A stretch of 64,000 nucleotides of DNA, from assembly GCA_054601695.1 (NCBI GenBank), contig BAAHQB010000106.1, forward strand, positions 496,001 to 560,000, in the 5' to 3' direction. This stretch comes from Amorphochlora amoebiformis. Its lineage: Eukaryota; Cercozoa; Chlorarachniophyceae. Within the stretch, counting starts at the first letter, position 1, and each line of letters begins with the position of its first letter. A program made the position numbers and the translations under genes. The notes under the pieces are model-generated. The model ran no database searches. It worked only from the letters and a program-made list of their open reading frames with translations, and was not told where the DNA came from. Below, piece by piece: positions 63,372 to 64,000 of the stretch.

Positions 63372-63633
63372 CATATACGTATGTGTGTATAGTTAAATAT
63401 TATGTCCTTGTTGACATTATGGTGCACATATGTAGTAGAGTTCATATGTATTTATATGTATATATAAATATATGTTGAAATGGAATAAACACACATTTAT
63501 AATACGTACGTATATATATATATAGATATAGATATGTAATATATTTATATATGTGTATATGTGTACATATTTAGAATTTGTTGTACTCGAGCATCTGCGT
63601 TGCAGTAATAACACATTTCTGGGCGCAATTTGC
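55695..63633 (-). CDS. Pyruvate kinase, C-terminal part (11 exons; 5' end outside window)
   Basis: Exons in transcript order: 63587-63633, 63111-63183, 62465-62554, 61904-61972, 60938-60998, 60184-60223, 59930-60005, 58443-58478, 57128-57172, 56767-56816, 55695-55833. They sum to 726 bp, 241 residues plus TAA, all phases agreeing. Pyruvate kinase makes ATP and pyruvate from phosphoenolpyruvate in glycolysis. Diagnostic sequence: [39 protein letters not shown] (catalytic barrel end), then C-domain [33 protein letters not shown] and near the end HNTVRM, corresponding to the usual TN-x-x-R-V. Exon 8 uses a weak GTCAAA donor, and exon 9 an AAG acceptor. The C-terminal ~30 residues after HNTVRM are unlike the family and end in a telomere-type repeat. 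Confidence 0.88.
55834..57127. repeat. TA-rich introns around pyruvate kinase exon 10
   Basis: (TA)n and CA/TG runs on both sides of the exon at 56767-56816. A 60-bp non-TA segment at 56262-56320 (CTTGGGATGTACATGTGCGT) gives no exon that fits. Confidence 0.6.
57173..57400 (-). repeat. ~42-bp minisatellite abutting pyruvate kinase exon 9
   Basis: About five to six units of GTCCTTAGATTCAGTTTCCT then AATTAATTTATCGCTAAATT. On the sense strand each unit contains an AAGGAC segment like the start of exon 9, so this may be another acceptor-side amplification. Confidence 0.85.
57590..58442 (+). repeat. Telomere-like 14-mer array in a pyruvate kinase intron
   Basis: Degenerate TTAGGG units to about 57860, then some 35 units of GGGTTAGGGTTAGGA with variants (GGGTGAGGA, GGGTTATGA). 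The array runs up to the donor of exon 8 (58443-58478). Gly/Leu-rich frames on + and Leu/Thr-rich frames on - are compositional. Confidence 0.92.
58725..59929 (-). repeat. About ten donor-side copies of pyruvate kinase exon 7
   Basis: The last ~40 bp of exon 7 ([12 protein letters not shown]) plus its GTAATACATATTGGGG intron start recurs at about 58735 (decayed), 58930, 59040, 59200, 59313, 59413, 59508, 59603, 59690 and 59845. TA and CA tracts separate them. All lack the 5' half of the exon (59930-60005). Confidence 0.93.
60224..61903. repeat. TA-rich pyruvate kinase introns
   Basis: (TA)n with CA/TG runs flanking exon 60938-60998. Short non-TA stretches at 60505-60580, 61160-61220 and 61485-61530 do not give exons that fit the gene. 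Confidence 0.6.
61973..62464. repeat. TA-rich pyruvate kinase intron
   Basis: (TA)n arrays between exons 62465-62554 and 61904-61972, with an A-rich patch at 62430-62450 next to the donor. Confidence 0.6.
62640..63108 (+). repeat. 25-bp telomere-derived minisatellite at a pyruvate kinase donor
   Basis: CCCTAA units and variants at 62655-62730, then about 12 copies of GAGCTAACCCTAAATCTAGG then GTTAG to 63105. Each unit holds both CCCTAA and its near-complement TAGGGTTAG, so each can form a hairpin. The array touches the donor of exon 63111-63183. Confidence 0.92.
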
Positions 63634-63685
63634 CTAATTTACACACATATACAAAATATATGTATGTACATATATGTATGTGTGC

Positions 63686-63717
<32 letters not shown>

Positions 63718-64000
63718 ATATATGTGTATGTGTATATATATATATATGTGTGGATTCATGAATAAGTGAATATACATATGTGTATGTATATATATACTAT
63801 ATATGTTCTATATATCTAATTTTGAATGTGTATGTATTATATCCTATATGTGTGTATTATACATATACATACATTTTCATATGTATATATATATATATAT
63901 TCGGATAAAATATTCATACATATATACATGTATGTAGACACATATATATATATACACACACACACATATATATATGTATATTATATATATATATATATAT
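63634..64000. repeat. TA-rich flank, no exon seen
   Basis: (TA)n with CA/TG runs upstream of the first visible pyruvate kinase exon. The 5' exons must lie beyond 64000. Confidence 0.6.

Overview
This is eukaryotic nuclear DNA, probably from a microbial eukaryote; I cannot name the lineage. It has spliceosomal introns, the standard stop codons, AATAAA signals and TTAGGG-type repeats. Most of the window is (TA)n and related simple sequence. Nearly all long open frames are therefore repeat artefacts. The real coding sequence is short islands of 17 to 637 bp with intact splice sites, and these join in frame into four genes.

Layout. (1) 204-4298, + strand: 3' part of a single-domain rhodanese-like gene, 5 exons seen. 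(2) 4744-42172, - strand: a complete cap-1 mRNA 2'-O-methyltransferase (CMTR1 type) reconstructed from 39 exons averaging 57 bp. It has an N-terminal G-patch, an FtsJ/RrmJ-like methyltransferase domain with the K-D-K-E tetrad, and a guanylyltransferase-like C-terminal domain without the nucleotidyl lysine. About 2.2 kb of CDS is spread over 37 kb. (3) 42608-54864, + strand: a complete 13-exon gene for a multi-pass protein of the DHHC palmitoyltransferase family. Its cysteine-rich domain is degenerate (DHFC, most zinc ligands replaced). (4) 55695-63633, - strand: the C-terminal half of pyruvate kinase, 11 exons, with the 5' end beyond the window. Genes 1/2 and 3/4 are convergent with short CTAG-rich 3' intergenic DNA. 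Genes 2/3 are divergent across about 435 bp, likely a shared promoter.

The striking feature is the intron architecture. At many junctions the exon end, its splice site and a TA tract have been tandemly amplified into the intron, up to about 17 times, leaving rows of decoy donors or acceptors. Donor-side copies lie downstream of the true exon and lack its 5' part. Acceptor-side copies lie upstream and lack its 3' part. Copies range from near identical to heavily decayed. Telomere-like (TTAGGG)n or variant arrays also abut several exon boundaries and enter coding sequence, including what appears to supply the pyruvate kinase stop codon. Other repeats are a 14-bp satellite, a 147-bp poly(G) run followed by about 330 bp of poly(A), GA/CT blocks, a 195-bp repeat with an inverted core, and 25- to 45-bp minisatellites. 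I saw no tRNA, rRNA, CRISPR array or recognisable transposase.

Gene models rest on splice-site reading, phase agreement and recall of family motifs, without database searches or RNA data.
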